Assembly (NCBI RefSeq): GCF_002008315.2
Contig: NZ_MVDG02000001.1
Coordinates: forward strand, 558,001 to 622,000
Direction of reading: 5' to 3'
DNA: 64,000 nt
Source of the DNA: Arthrobacter sp. KBS0703
GTDB taxonomy: Bacteria; Actinomycetota; Actinomycetes; Actinomycetales; Micrococcaceae
Shown here: one piece after another, positions 1 to 9,631 of the stretch
Position numbering within the stretch: position 1 is the stretch's first letter
How the letters are laid out: every line of letters begins with the position of its first letter
Program-made: the position numbers and the translations under genes
The notes under the pieces: model-generated
The model's database searches: none
What the model was told of the DNA's origin: nothing
The model's input: the letters and a program-made list of their open reading frames with translations, nothing else

Positions 1-6
1 TAAGGG

Positions 7-894
7 GTGTGGAAAACAGCCCTCCAGCCCCGGTGGATCGCAGGCCTCGTCTTTGCGATCGTCATTTCCGGTGTCTTCGTGCTGTTGAGCCAGTGGCAGT
101 TCGGCCGGTCCAGCCAGCCCGAGGTGCCTGTCAACCCCACTACCGAGGACGTCAAAAGCCTCACCGAGACCTTGAAGCCCGGCGAATTCTTCCGGGGGTC
201 GGTGGCCGACCAGATGGTGACCGCCACGGGCACCTATGACCGCTCCAAGCAGGTCCTCGTTCCGGGCCGGCTCAAGGACGGCAAGACGGGATACTGGGTG
301 GTGACGGCGTTCGCCGTCACGGATGCCCCCGTACTCAAGGGTGCCGCCGCCTCGCCGCAAACCTGGATTCCGGTGGCGCGCGGATGGATCGCCGATCCCG
401 CCGAAGCCGCCGAGCCGCCGTCGGGCACTATCCGGCTGACCGGACGGCTCCTGCCGTCCGAGGCGCCGGTTCCCAACAAGGCCCCCGCGCCGGGACAGGC
501 TTCCGCCGTCTCGGTCGCCGAACTCATCAACATCTGGAACGTCAGCAGCTACCCGGCGTTCGTGTCGGCCACCACGGAGCTCTCCGGAACGTCCGACGTC
601 GGTGCTGCCGCCGCCGGCAGCGGCCTCCAGCCGCTGAGCATCGGCGCGCAGCCGCCGCCCGCCAAGGTCAACTGGCTGAATCTCTTCTACTCGGTGGAAT
701 GGATCGTCTTCGCCGGGTTCGCCCTCTTCATCTGGTGGCGGCTGGTCAAGGATGATTACCACCGCAGCCTGGAGGACGACGAGGACGACGAGGACGACGG
801 CGGCGGCCACGCGCCGGACGACTCTCCCCAGCCAGACACGACCCAGCCAGAAGCAAACCAGCCGGACCCGACCCAACAAAAGGTACAGCCATGA
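7..894 (+). CDS. SURF1 family protein (cytochrome oxidase assembly)
   Basis: Likely assists assembly of the haem-copper cytochrome c oxidase in the cytoplasmic membrane, as known for the SURF1 family. The protein is 295 residues. It opens with a membrane segment at about residues 10-28 that ends in the SURF1-like W-Q-F-G-R. A second segment lies near residues 228-245 (FYSVEWIVFAGFALFIWW), so the layout is two helices flanking a large extracytoplasmic domain. The C-terminal tail is very acidic (runs of E and D) and then rich in P, Q and T. An in-frame stop at bases 1-3 makes GTG at 7 the start. The last four bases overlap the next gene (ATGA), indicating translational coupling. Confidence 0.9.
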   Translation: MWKTALQPRWIAGLVFAIVISGVFVLLSQWQFGRSSQPEVPVNPTTEDVKSLTETLKPGEFFRGSVADQMVTATGTYDRSKQVLVPGRLKDGKTGYWVVTAFAVTDAPVLKGAAASPQTWIPVARGWIADPAEAAEPPSGTIRLTGRLLPSEAPVPNKAPAPGQASAVSVAELINIWNVSSYPAFVSATTELSGTSDVGAAAAGSGLQPLSIGAQPPPAKVNWLNLFYSVEWIVFAGFALFIWWRLVKDDYHRSLEDDEDDEDDGGGHAPDDSPQPDTTQPEANQPDPTQQKVQP

Positions 895-1403
895 TCGAAC
901 CCAAGCCTGCCATCCAGCCGCAGCCGTCGAACCAGACGGGCTCAGGAGCGGCGAAGAAGCGACGTTTCGGCGGAACGGAAGCGCAGATTCGCTCGGCCCT
1001 GAAGTTCTACAAGGTCATGGCCTACCTCACCGGCGCCATGCTGCTGCTGCTCTGCGCGGAGCTGGTGGCGCGCTACGTCTTCGGCCAGTACCTGTTCGCG
1101 GGCGGGACCAACGCCCTGACGGGCCAGCCGTTCGGGTTCGGATTTACCGAGGCCGAGCCCAAGGGTGTGCTCAACGGATTCAACGTGTCCGTCGCGGTGC
1201 TCATTGTCCACGGCTGGATGTACGTGGTGTACCTGATGTCGAATTTCCGGCTCTGGACGCTGATGCGCTGGCCGTTCGCCAAGATGATCCTGCTGGCACT
1301 TGGCGGCGTGGTGCCGTTCCTCTCCTTCATCGTGGAGAAGAAGTTCCACGCCGAAGTTGAAGCCGAACTGGCAGCCAACCCCCAGGCAGCCAGCCGGTAC
1401 TAG
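891..1403 (+). CDS. DUF3817 domain integral membrane protein
   Basis: Small membrane protein of 170 residues with the DUF3817 pattern: a helix in the K-V-M-A-Y-L-T-G region, a second around the L-I-V-H-G-W-M-Y-V-V-Y-L segment, and a third ending in F-I-V-E-K-K. The first 40 residues are polar and proline/glutamine-rich. The family is widespread in actinobacteria with no established biochemical function. It overlaps the SURF1 gene by four bases, a pairing common in Arthrobacter-like chromosomes, which hints at a respiratory or membrane role, but that is inference only. Confidence 0.85.
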   Translation: MIEPKPAIQPQPSNQTGSGAAKKRRFGGTEAQIRSALKFYKVMAYLTGAMLLLLCAELVARYVFGQYLFAGGTNALTGQPFGFGFTEAEPKGVLNGFNVSVAVLIVHGWMYVVYLMSNFRLWTLMRWPFAKMILLALGGVVPFLSFIVEKKFHAEVEAELAANPQAASRY

Positions 1404-1490
1404 CCGCTGAGCCGCCTCACCGGAGTTTCGTGCGTCACAGCAGGCCCCCTCAAGATGCGTCGGGGCAACGGTGCAAAGTAGTCTAGGACG

Positions 1491-3080
1491 GTGACTACTC
1501 CCACTGCATCCCAAACTTCCCAGAAGCCGGTGCTGGTTGTTGACTACGGTGCCCAGTACGCGCAGCTGATTGCCCGCCGCGTCCGGGAAGCGAACGTGTA
1601 TTCGGAAGTGGTTCCGCATACCTACAGCACCGAGCAGCTCCTGGCCAAGAACCCCGCCGCCATCATCCTGTCCGGCGGCCCCTCCAGCGTGTACGCGGAC
1701 GGCGCCCCGAAGGTGGGGGCGGACCTCTTCGAAGCCGGCATCCCGGTTTTCGGCATCTGCTACGGCTTCCAGGCAATGGCCAACGCGCTGGGCGGCAAGG
1801 TGGCCCAGACCGGACTTCGTGAGTACGGTTCCACCGAAGCCACCGCAGTGGGCGCGGCCCGCTCCATCCTGGCCGGCGTGCCTGAACTGCAGAACACCTG
1901 GATGAGCCACGGCGACTCCGTCCAGGAAGCACCCGAGGGCTTCGAGGTCCTGGCAACCACCGCCGGCGCGCCGGTGGCCGCGTTCGCCAACGAGGAAAAG
2001 TGCCTCTATGGCGTGCAGTGGCACCCGGAGGTCAAGCACTCGGCATACGGCCAGCAGGTCCTGGAAAACTTCCTGTTCAAGGGCGCCAAGCTGGAACCCA
2101 ACTGGACCACGGGCAACATCCTCGAAGAACAGGTTGACCGGATCCGCAAGCAGATCGGCGACGCCAGGGTAATCTGCGGCCTCTCCGGCGGCGTGGACTC
2201 GGCCGTGGCCGCCGCCCTCGTCCAGCGCGCAGTCGGCGACCAGCTGACCTGTGTGTTCGTGGACCACGGGCTGCTCCGCGAAGGCGAAGCGGAACAGGTT
2301 GAACGGGACTTCGTCGCCGCAACCGGCGTGAAGCTCTACGTTGCCAATGAGCAGGAACGCTTCCAGGCCGCACTGGCGGGCGTCAGCGATCCGGAAACCA
2401 AGCGCAAGATCATCGGCCGCGAATTCATCCGTGCCTTCGAGGAAGCGGAGCTGGCCATCATCGCCGAAGCCGCGGCGCACGGCGAGAAAATCAAGTTCCT
2501 GGTCCAGGGCACGCTGTACCCGGACGTCGTCGAATCCGGCGGCGGCGAAGGCGCTGCGAATATCAAGAGCCACCACAACGTGGGCGGCCTGCCCGAGGAC
2601 CTGCAGTTCGAGCTCGTCGAGCCGCTGCGGGCCCTGTTCAAGGACGAGGTCCGCGCCGTCGGAGCCCAGCTGGGCCTGCCCCAGGAAATCGTCGGCCGCC
2701 AGCCGTTCCCCGGCCCCGGCCTGGGAATCCGGATCGTCGGAGAAGTCACCAAGGAACGCCTGGACCTGCTGCGCAAGGCTGACGCCATCGCCCGGGCCGA
2801 GCTGACCGCTGCCGGACTCGACAACGACGTCTGGCAGATGCCCGTGGTGCTGCTGGCAGACGTCCGCAGCGTCGGCGTCCAGGGCGACGGCCGGACCTAC
2901 GGCCACCCGATCGTGCTGCGCCCGGTCTCCTCCGAGGATGCCATGACGGCCGACTGGTCACGGCTTCCGTACGACCTGCTGGCCCGGATCTCGAACCGGA
3001 TCACCAACGAGGTTGAGGGCGTCAACCGCGTGGTGCTGGACGTGACCAGCAAGCCGCCGGGAACCATCGAGTGGGAATAG
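1491..3080 (+). CDS. guaA: GMP synthase (glutamine-hydrolysing)
   Basis: Converts XMP to GMP using glutamine and ATP, the last step of guanine nucleotide synthesis. At 529 residues it is the usual full length. The N-terminal class I glutamine amidotransferase shows the nucleophile elbow G-I-C-Y-G-F-Q and the catalytic His-Glu in W-H-P-E-V. The ATP pyrophosphatase P-loop S-G-G-V-D-S-A-V lies near residue 230. The C-terminal dimerisation domain ends in the typical K-P-P-G-T-I-E-W-E. The start is GTG at 1491, directly before the conserved region. A strong terminator follows. Confidence 0.98.
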   Translation: MTTPTASQTSQKPVLVVDYGAQYAQLIARRVREANVYSEVVPHTYSTEQLLAKNPAAIILSGGPSSVYADGAPKVGADLFEAGIPVFGICYGFQAMANALGGKVAQTGLREYGSTEATAVGAARSILAGVPELQNTWMSHGDSVQEAPEGFEVLATTAGAPVAAFANEEKCLYGVQWHPEVKHSAYGQQVLENFLFKGAKLEPNWTTGNILEEQVDRIRKQIGDARVICGLSGGVDSAVAAALVQRAVGDQLTCVFVDHGLLREGEAEQVERDFVAATGVKLYVANEQERFQAALAGVSDPETKRKIIGREFIRAFEEAELAIIAEAAAHGEKIKFLVQGTLYPDVVESGGGEGAANIKSHHNVGGLPEDLQFELVEPLRALFKDEVRAVGAQLGLPQEIVGRQPFPGPGLGIRIVGEVTKERLDLLRKADAIARAELTAAGLDNDVWQMPVVLLADVRSVGVQGDGRTYGHPIVLRPVSSEDAMTADWSRLPYDLLARISNRITNEVEGVNRVVLDVTSKPPGTIEWE

Positions 3081-3086
3081 CGTTTT

Positions 3087-3120
3087 GAGTGGCCGGTCTC
3101 CGCAAGGAGGCCGGCCACTC
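3087..3120. terminator. Hairpin terminator after guaA
   Basis: A perfect 10-bp inverted repeat GAGTGGCCGG / CCGGCCACTC with a 14-nt loop starts 7 bases after the guaA stop. The T-run is weak on the plus strand. Confidence 0.7.
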
Positions 3121-3242
3121 CGCTTTCCTGGCAGTTGTTTTTTGCCGGGCAATGCGGGCGGCGCTGCGAAATCCGCCGCAACTTAGCCCGTTCCAGTGTT
3201 GCGGTCTCTCACCCGTGGCCGTTTGCGGCTACGCTCGAAAGT

Positions 3243-6200
3243 ATGCCCGTATGGTCCAAGGCGTCACGTGCAAGCGCAGAAAAGAAGGCAGTAGTGTCAG
3301 TTGGTCAGGTCGACTCCGAGGGTTCGGAGGAGCTCAGGAAGTGGCTGTCCGGGCTTAAGCCCGTTACCGGGGCGGACACCATGCTGCGCTTCACCAAAAC
3401 CCCCGAGGGCTCGATCGACCTCACGAACGCGCACCCGTCCGGCCTTGCCCAGCTCATGGCAGGGCGCCGCACCCGGCTTTCCACGCTGATCCGTGACCAG
3501 CAGCAGTACGTTGTAGCTGCCCGGGCTTCCCGGAACCTGCGGTCCAAGATCTTCGAACTCGCCAATGACCGCGGCATCGAGGCCGGCTACTTTTCGGCCG
3601 GAACAGTCGTGTGGACGTCCGCCGTCGGCGGTAAGCCGCAGCGGGTCTCCGCGCCGGTCATGCTGACTGCCATCTCCCTCACCATCCGCCCCGGCGAAGG
3701 TGACTACGAGCTGCAGCTTACGGAGCAGGCCCGCATCAATCCGGCCCTGATCCGGCACCTGAAATCCATCCACGGCATCGTGTTCGACGTCAACGCCGTG
3801 ACCCGGATGGCTTACAGCACCGCGCGCTTTGACCCCCAGCCCGTCCTGGACCGGCTCAGCACGCTGGTCAAGCCGATCCACGGTGCGGAGGTGGAGCACA
3901 ACCTGCTCGTCTCCACCTTTGCGGACCTCTCCGGCAACCTGGACGACCCCTGGATCAACCAGCAGAACCCGCTCGTGGCGTCGCTGGCCCGGGCCGCATC
4001 CGGCGAAGTCCTGGAGGTGCCCGCGCTGCAGCCCGGACGGTTCCCGAGCGTGGACGAGCGCGACCCCGCCGATGAGCTGCTCCTTCTGGATGCGGACGAG
4101 GACCAGCAGTACGTGATTGACGCCGTCCGGGCAGGGGACTCGCTGGTGGTCAGCAGCCCGCCCGGAACCGGCCAGACCCAGACGGCGATCAACGCCGTCG
4201 GCGCCTTGGTGGACGAAGGCAAGACAGTCCTGGTGGTGGGGGACCGGCGCGCCAGCCTCAACGAAGTGGCCGGCCGGCTCGAGGACCTCGGCCTGGAGTC
4301 CGTCCTTTTCCAGCTGTCCGGCAGCGCAACGCCCCAGCAGCTCAAAGGCCAGCTGGTCCGGGCCATCGTCCGCAACGAGAAATCCAGCGAGCCGCGGCTG
4401 GGCAGCCTGCACAAGACCCTGACCGAGCACCGGCACGCGCTGATGGACCACGTGGCGTCGCTGCACAACGTCCGCAAGCGCTGGGGCTGCTCGCCGTACC
4501 AGGCCATGCAGTCGCTGGCGGAGCTGACGGCGATCCAGCCGGCCCCGGCCACCACGGTCCGGCTGAAGCGCAGTGTGCTGGACAGCATCCGGGACCGCGA
4601 GGAACTCGCCGGCCGGCTGAAGCGCGCCGCGGAACTCGGCAGTTTCAGCAGTGCCTCCACGTCGAGCCCCTGGCACGGCGCCCGGCTGGTGACGCGGAAG
4701 GAGACGGAGGAGGCGCAGGATCTGGCACGCTCCGTCGCGAAGAAGCTGCCGCTGCTGAACGAGCGCATGAAGGACGTGGCCGGCCACGCGGAGATCCGCC
4801 TTGGCACGACCTTTGCCGAGTGGGGTTCCCAGCTCAAGCTGCTGGTCGCCGTCCGGGAGAGCCTGGACAAGTTCACACCCGATATCTTTGACCGGCCCGT
4901 GCACGACCTCATCTCCGCGACCGCATCGTCCGCCTGGCGCCGCGAGCACAACGTGGACATGGCATCCATGCAGCGTTCGCGCCTGCGCCGGGTGGCCAAG
5001 GAGTATGTCCGGCCCGGCGTGCACATCGCCGACCTCCACAGCTCACTGGTGCTGGTGCAGGAGCAGCGCGCACAGTGGGCCGGGTACGCCACCACGCAGC
5101 GACATCCCGCGGTGCCGTCGGGACTGGCCGAAATCACCCTCATGTACCGGGGCCTGACCCGTGAACTGAAGATGTTGGGCGACGCCCTGCGGCACACACC
5201 GGCCGGCGGATCACTGGAAACGACGCCCTACCCGGAACTCATGGAACGGCTGGAACGGCTCGTCGCCGACAGCCAGACGCTCAAGACGCTGCCCGAGCGC
5301 ACGCTGCTGATCGAGAACATGCGCGAGCACGGTCTGGGCGAGCTGCTGGCGGATCTCTCGGAGCGTGAGGTCCCGGCCGAGTCCGTTGCCGCGGAGCTCG
5401 AGCTCGCCTGGTGGCAGTCCGCCCTGGAAGCGATGATCAGCGGCGATGACTACCTCGCCATGTCCGACGGCGACGCCCTGCGCCAGCTTGAGGCCGAGTA
5501 CAGGCTTGCCGACAACGCCCATATTGCCAGCGGTGCCGGACGGCTCCGGTGGCAGCTCGCCGAGCGCTGGCGCGCCGGCATCGCCAAGAACCCGCGCCAG
5601 GCGGACCTCCTCAGGAGCCTGCTCAAGGACGGGCGGGTCACGCTGGCGGCGCTGACGGCCCAGGCTCCGGAACTTGTTCCCATGCTGGTTCCTGTCTGGT
5701 CGGTGAGCCCGTACCTGATGACGGGCCTCCTCCCTGCCGAGCAGAAGTTCGACGCCGTGGTCATCCTGGATGCAGAAGCGACGTCGCTGCAGGCTGTCCT
5801 GCCGGCCGTGGCCCGCGCAAAGCAGGTCATTGCGTTCGGGGACGACAAGATCGCGAGCCCGCGCACGTTCACCGTCGCGGTGGAGCGGCTCGCTGCCGGC
5901 GAACAGTCGCACCAAAGCGTTGAAAGCGCCTTCACCGCGCTGGCTGCGGTCCTGCCGACATGGCGCCTGCACTCCGTGTACCGCGCGGTTGACGAAGACC
6001 TGGTGCTGCAGCTGAGCAAGGGCTTTTACGACGGCGGCCTTCGCCGCCTTCCCGAAGGCCAGTCCGCCACGGGGCTGGACCGTGCCCTGCTGGTGGAGTA
6101 CCTGCCCGACGGCACGGGGCTGCCGAGCGCCGATCACGAGGGCGTGGAGTCGGTCGTGGCGGAGGTCAACCGCGTGGTGGAGCTGGTGTTCGAACACGCC

Positions 6201-6623
6201 CGCCTCCGTCCGCGCACCACCCTGGCCGTCGTCACAGCCAGCCTTCGGCATGCCGCGAGGATCGGCGAGGCCATCCGGCTGCAGCTGCCCAACCATCCTG
6301 CGCTGGCCGAATTCTTCACCGCCGGGGATGAGTCCTTCCGCGTGGTAGATCTTGAGCGCGCCCAGGGGCTGGTCCGCGACCACGTGATTTTCTCCCCGGG
6401 CTACGGCCGGACTCCGCACGGGCGCGCCCTGCACAACTTTGGTCCGCTGTCCGCCGAGGGCGGCCGGGCCAAGTTCGCCCTGGCCATGACCCGCGCCCGC
6501 CAGTCCTTGCACGTCCTGACGTGCTTCAAGCCGGAAGACCTTGACCGGACCCGGCTGGCGCACGGGGCGGTGGACCTGTACGAACTGCTGGACCGCGAGA
6601 TCTCCGGCAACACGGACCTCGGC
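3243..6623 (+). CDS. Large AAA / superfamily 1 helicase-like protein, 5' part (split by adapter artefact)
   Basis: First 1127 codons of a predicted P-loop NTPase of the type annotated in Arthrobacter as AAA family ATPase or DNA helicase. ATG at 3243 is preferred because upstream in-frame sequence has no family character. The Walker A region reads S-P-P-G-T-G-Q-T-Q-T near residue 312, with Gln in place of the usual Lys. A helicase-type C-terminal segment containing K-F-A-L-A-M-T-R-A-R-Q-S-L-H-V-L is present. The reading is interrupted at 6624 by two Tn5 adapter junctions. Collapsing the 11-base repeat CGGACCTCGGC present on both sides (6613-6623 and 6714-6724) joins this piece in frame to the 3' part, giving about 1324 residues. 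Confidence 0.85.
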
Positions 6624-6661
6624 CTGTCTCTTATACACATCTAGATGTGTATAAGAGACAG
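6624..6661. other. Embedded Tn5 mosaic-end junction adapter (artefact) 1
   Basis: Exact 38-bp palindromic junction of two 19-bp Tn5 mosaic ends (CTGTCTCTTATACACATCT and its complement). It is the product of mate-pair circularisation, not a natural transposon, because there is no transposase and no 9-bp target duplication. Confidence 0.97.
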
Positions 6662-6672
6662 GCGCTCGGGGC

Positions 6673-6710
6673 CTGTCACTTATACACAACTAGATGTGTA
6701 TAAGAGACAG
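6673..6710. other. Embedded Tn5 mosaic-end junction adapter (artefact) 2, two mismatches
   Basis: A second 38-bp adapter junction, 11 bases after the first, with two substitutions in its left half. The 11 bases between (6662-6672) cannot be placed. Confidence 0.95.
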
Positions 6711-7318
6711 TGGCGGACCTCGGCGACCGGCTGCGGGCTCGCGGGGCCCGCGTCTGGCACCAGTATGACGGCGTCATCGACGTCGTGGCCGCGGCCGACC
6801 CCCTCAGCACCATGGGCCAGGACGCCGCTGAGATACCGCGGCCGGTGGCCATCGAGTCTGACGGGACCGAGCAGTACCGGCAGATGACGGTCCGCGAACG
6901 CAGCAGGCTGCGCCCGCAGCTGCTGGAGCGCCTCGGTTGGCGTTACATGCCTTTGTGGACGATCGAAGTCTTTACGGATCCCTCAGCCTGCGCCGACCGG
7001 ATCGGCGGCTACCTCGGACTCGAGAAGCCCGCCCTCCCGCTCCGGTCCGTGGGCTCGCCGGGGTTCTTCGACGACGACGTCAGCTCTCTCGCCGAGGAGC
7101 CCTACGAGGGCGGCGGCGAGGGTTCCTACGACGGATCCTACGATGGCGACGACCAGGATTCGGACCCCGGTGCGGGCCGCGGCAGCGAGGAATTCGTGGT
7201 GGGTCCGGAAGGGTTTTCAGACGGCAGCGCCGACGAAGAATTCAGCGACGCCCATGAAGACGATGTTGAGAACGACTACGACGGTGATACCGCGGACAGG
7301 AAGGACGGCACGCAGTGA
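6711..7318 (+). CDS. Helicase-like protein, 3' part (continuation across adapters)
   Basis: Encodes the C-terminal part of the protein begun at 3243. It contains G-D-R-L-R-A-R-G-A-R-V-W-H-Q-Y-D-G, which resembles the nuclease-like end domain seen in large actinobacterial helicases, then R-L-G-W-R-Y-M-P-L-W-T-I-E-V-F. A long, strongly acidic, Gly/Ser/Asp-rich tail follows. Bases 6714-6724 repeat 6613-6623; joining at that repeat keeps frame. The stop overlaps the next start as GTGA (7315-7318). Confidence 0.85.
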
Positions 7319-7599
7319 ACGCCGCTGCAGTGAACGATGGCTCCCGGAAGGACGCTGGCACCCCGAGCGACGGCGGCTCCCCGAAGGGCGGCGCCACCCG
7401 GAATGGCGCCACCCGGAATGGCGCCACCGCCTCTTCGAAGGCGTCCGGGCCGGCTCGGAAGACCCCCGGCCCGGTGAAATCGGCGGGCGTGGTGCCCAAC
7501 AAGGCGTCCGAGGACGATCCGCGGGTGTGGGGCGATTCCGGTGCCGACAATGACCACGATGCGTGGCTGAAGGAGCAGCGGCCCCCTCACTGGGGTTAG
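7315..7599 (+). CDS. Small conserved hypothetical protein
   Basis: 94 residues, translationally coupled to the helicase gene by a GTGA overlap. The N-terminal two thirds are low complexity (G, A, T, S, K, P, with tandem G-A-T-R-N repeats). The end is ordered and acidic, finishing in W-L-K-E-Q-R-P-P-H-W-G. No function is recognised; the coupling suggests an accessory partner of the helicase. Its stop codon overlaps the stop of the convergent SAF gene. Confidence 0.7.
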   Translation: MNAAAVNDGSRKDAGTPSDGGSPKGGATRNGATRNGATASSKASGPARKTPGPVKSAGVVPNKASEDDPRVWGDSGADNDHDAWLKEQRPPHWG

Positions 7600-8365
7600 C
7601 CGCCTGCTGACCCCACGAGTACAAAGAACAGCTTGCCCTGGGTTGAGGCACCCGCAAGGGCACTGGCCTGGGCTGGCGTTGCCGCCACGACTATGAGGCC
7701 TTCCGAGTCGCCGGTGCCGAGCCACTGGCCGCTCTGGCCCTCTTGGCCTGACGTCCACAACACGGGCACGGAGCTGGCCAGCACCTTTGATGAAGACGCT
7801 TGCTCGTAGCCGTTGCCGTTCGTCAGCACGACGTTGACGAGCTGGCCGGGGGAGACCAGCTGGATGGAGGCAGGGTCCGCCATGCGCAACGGCACTGCGG
7901 CAGAACCAGGTGCGGCTCCCGTGAGCAGTCCAGGCCCCACGAGCTGGGCGTCCGAGAGCAGCTGCCCCTTGCGGAGTGGGGCGGCCAGCTGTTTTCCCTC
8001 CAGCCCTGGGGCATCAGTGAACGAGCCGGCGGGCAGCAGGGACGGCGGAATGTTGACCGCCGCGATGTCGTCGCCGCCCAGGGCCGCTCCTGTCTCTTAT
8101 ACACATCTAGATGTGTATAAGAGACCCGCGCCGCGGCGATGGCCCGGACGGTGTGGGCGGGGGCGGGCGTGAGCTGGTGGACGGCTAAGCCGGCGGCCAA
8201 ACAAAGCAGCAGCGCCACGGCAAGGCGGCGGTTGCGGGTCAGCCAGCCGGCGAGGTCAGGAGCCCGGCGGGGCGGGCGGCCCGGGCTTCCGGGAAGCGCA
8301 GTGCGTCGGCTGGCGCGCCCGGCCGACGGGGAGGTCCTGACGGGGAAGATTCCGGTAGCTGGCAT
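7596..8365 (-). CDS. SAF domain protein, CpaB-like (split by adapter artefact)
   Basis: Predicted membrane-anchored protein with a SAF domain, related to CpaB/RcpC proteins of Flp pilus systems. The N-terminal part (8365 to 8126) starts M-P-A-T-G-I-F and has one membrane helix (LAVALLLCLAAGLAVH). After the adapter at 8090-8125 the frame shifts and the SAF motif continues: A-L-G-G-D-D-I-A-A-V-N-I-P-P-S-L-L-P-A-G, then L-L-S-D-A-Q-L-V-G-P-G-L-L. Several bases seem lost at the junction, because the SAF start (typically R-D-L-P-A-G) is missing. No other pilus gene is nearby, so the role is uncertain. Confidence 0.75.
8090..8125. other. Embedded Tn5 mosaic-end junction adapter (artefact) 3
   Basis: 36 of 38 bases of the junction adapter, lacking the final AG. 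It interrupts the SAF-domain gene and adds the peptide V-S-Y-T-H-L-D-V-Y-K-R-Q, a signature of untrimmed Nextera adapters in translated databases. Confidence 0.97.
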
Positions 8366-8499
8366 GCTGCCACGCTACGTAGCCTGTAGTGCTGAGTGAC
8401 AGGCGGGAGTTGCCCTATGTGGAAAGCGGGCCGCGCAGGGGCCCGTATGTGGACATCCGCGGGGCGGACATCATTCCGGACAAGCAGGGCGGGGCGGGG

Positions 8500-8763
8500 T
8501 CAGCTGGCAGCGGGAGCCGCCGGAGCGGCGGCAGGCACAGCAGGGGCTGAAGCGGCCGGTGACGACGAGACCGTGCTGCCCTTGGCATCGCGCGAATCAG
8601 TGCGGTAGAACCCGGATCCCTTGAAGACAACGCCTACGGTGTTGAACTTCTTGCGAAGGGTCCCCTGGCACTCGGGGCAGGACGTCAGAGTGCTGTCGGT
8701 GAATGACTGCACGATGTCGAAGGCATGGCTGCAATCCTTGCAGGCATAGGCATACGTGGGCAC
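8500..8763 (-). CDS. FmdB family zinc ribbon protein
   Basis: 87-residue protein with the FmdB signature: M-P-T-Y-A-Y-A-C-K-D-C at the N terminus and C-P-E-C-Q-G-T at about 34-40, giving a four-cysteine zinc ribbon. The motif F-K-G-S-G-F-Y-R-T-D typical of the family follows. The C-terminal 25 residues are an Ala/Pro low-complexity tail. The family is proposed to be regulatory, without firm biochemistry. Confidence 0.9.
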   Translation of the reverse strand: MPTYAYACKDCSHAFDIVQSFTDSTLTSCPECQGTLRKKFNTVGVVFKGSGFYRTDSRDAKGSTVSSSPAASAPAVPAAAPAAPAAS

Positions 8764-8929
8764 TGTGGATCCTCCTCATGGACAAGCGGCAGGTCCTGTG
8801 CTGCAAGCTTCATCTCCGGGACATTCCTTGACGGAACACCGCGGCGGAAATGACCGCTTAGCAGTCGCAGGGCCTGAGTGCCAATTCTATCACCCTGCCG
8901 GCGTTGCCTCCACGTCAGCGGTACCGCTT

Positions 8930-9541
8930 TCACGCCAGCCGGATCACGCCCGAGGGGGTCAGGACCGCGTCGACGGGCCGGTCAAAGCTTTCGGCCGGGA
9001 TCGTCGAAGCAGGCAGGAGCTCGGCGTCGTAGATGATGGCGGCCCTGGGGGCGCGCAGGCCGGTGGCATCCACCGCCGCCAAGAACTTGTCGTAGTACCC
9101 GCCGCCCTGCCCGATCCTGTTGCCGTTCATGTCCACGGCCGTGGCGGGGAGGAACATTGCAGCCACCTCCTTGATGGCCTCGAGGCCGTGGCGCTCCCCG
9201 GCCGGCTCCTGGATGGGCGCGTACCTGCTGCGGACAAATTCGGAGGACGGGTTCCAAAACACCCAGCTCAGGGCGCGGTCCGGTTCGCAGACGGGAAGCA
9301 GCACGCTGTGGCCTGCCTCGTGGAGGGCGGTGATCAGCCGGAGCGTGGGCGGTTCGAAGGCTACGCCAAGATAGGCGGTGAATGTCGCCGGCCGTCCGTC
9401 CGCGATCGTGTCCGCCCAGGCCAGGCCGTGGGCGGCAATTCCGTCCGCGGCGTCCGATAAGGCGCTGGCCGGCAGTCCCGCGCGCAGCGTCCGGTGCCTG
9501 GCACGGATCTCATCCTTAGCCGGCTGGTTCTCTGGTGGCAT
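8930..9541 (-). CDS. 5-formyltetrahydrofolate cyclo-ligase
   Basis: ATP-dependent conversion of 5-formyl-THF to 5,10-methenyl-THF, returning a storage folate to one-carbon metabolism. The protein is 203 residues. Motifs: K-D-E-I-R-A-R-H-R near the start (basic ATP-binding region), L-P-A-T-A-V-D-M-N-G-N-R-I-G-Q-G-G-G-Y-Y-D-K (the family's glycine-rich ATP loop), and a C-terminal P-V-D-A-V-L-T-P-S-G. ATG at 9541 (M-P-P-E-N-Q) is chosen; an upstream extension to 9595 lacks family character. It is divergent from galU. Confidence 0.93.
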   Translation of the reverse strand: MPPENQPAKDEIRARHRTLRAGLPASALSDAADGIAAHGLAWADTIADGRPATFTAYLGVAFEPPTLRLITALHEAGHSVLLPVCEPDRALSWVFWNPSSEFVRSRYAPIQEPAGERHGLEAIKEVAAMFLPATAVDMNGNRIGQGGGYYDKFLAAVDATGLRAPRAAIIYDAELLPASTIPAESFDRPVDAVLTPSGVIRLA

Positions 9542-9631
9542 GGCGGGCCGTCCTTTGTCGTGTCGGGAGTCCGGCCGGGCCACTGCCGGAAGCATTTACC
9601 GTATGAATGTTCCCTCCGATAGATTAGTCGA

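Noticed and set aside
942..2906. Very long open frames antisense to guaA (654 codons), the helicase (580 and 492 codons) and galU (479 codons)
   Set aside because: They mirror well-supported genes on the other strand, a usual effect of high GC at third positions, and show no family motifs or ribosome sites.
8090..8125. Peptides such as S-Y-T-H-L-D-V-Y-K-R-Q, M-C-I-R-D-R and L-S-L-I-H-I at the ends of several frames
   Set aside because: They are translations of the adapter sequence and not biological.
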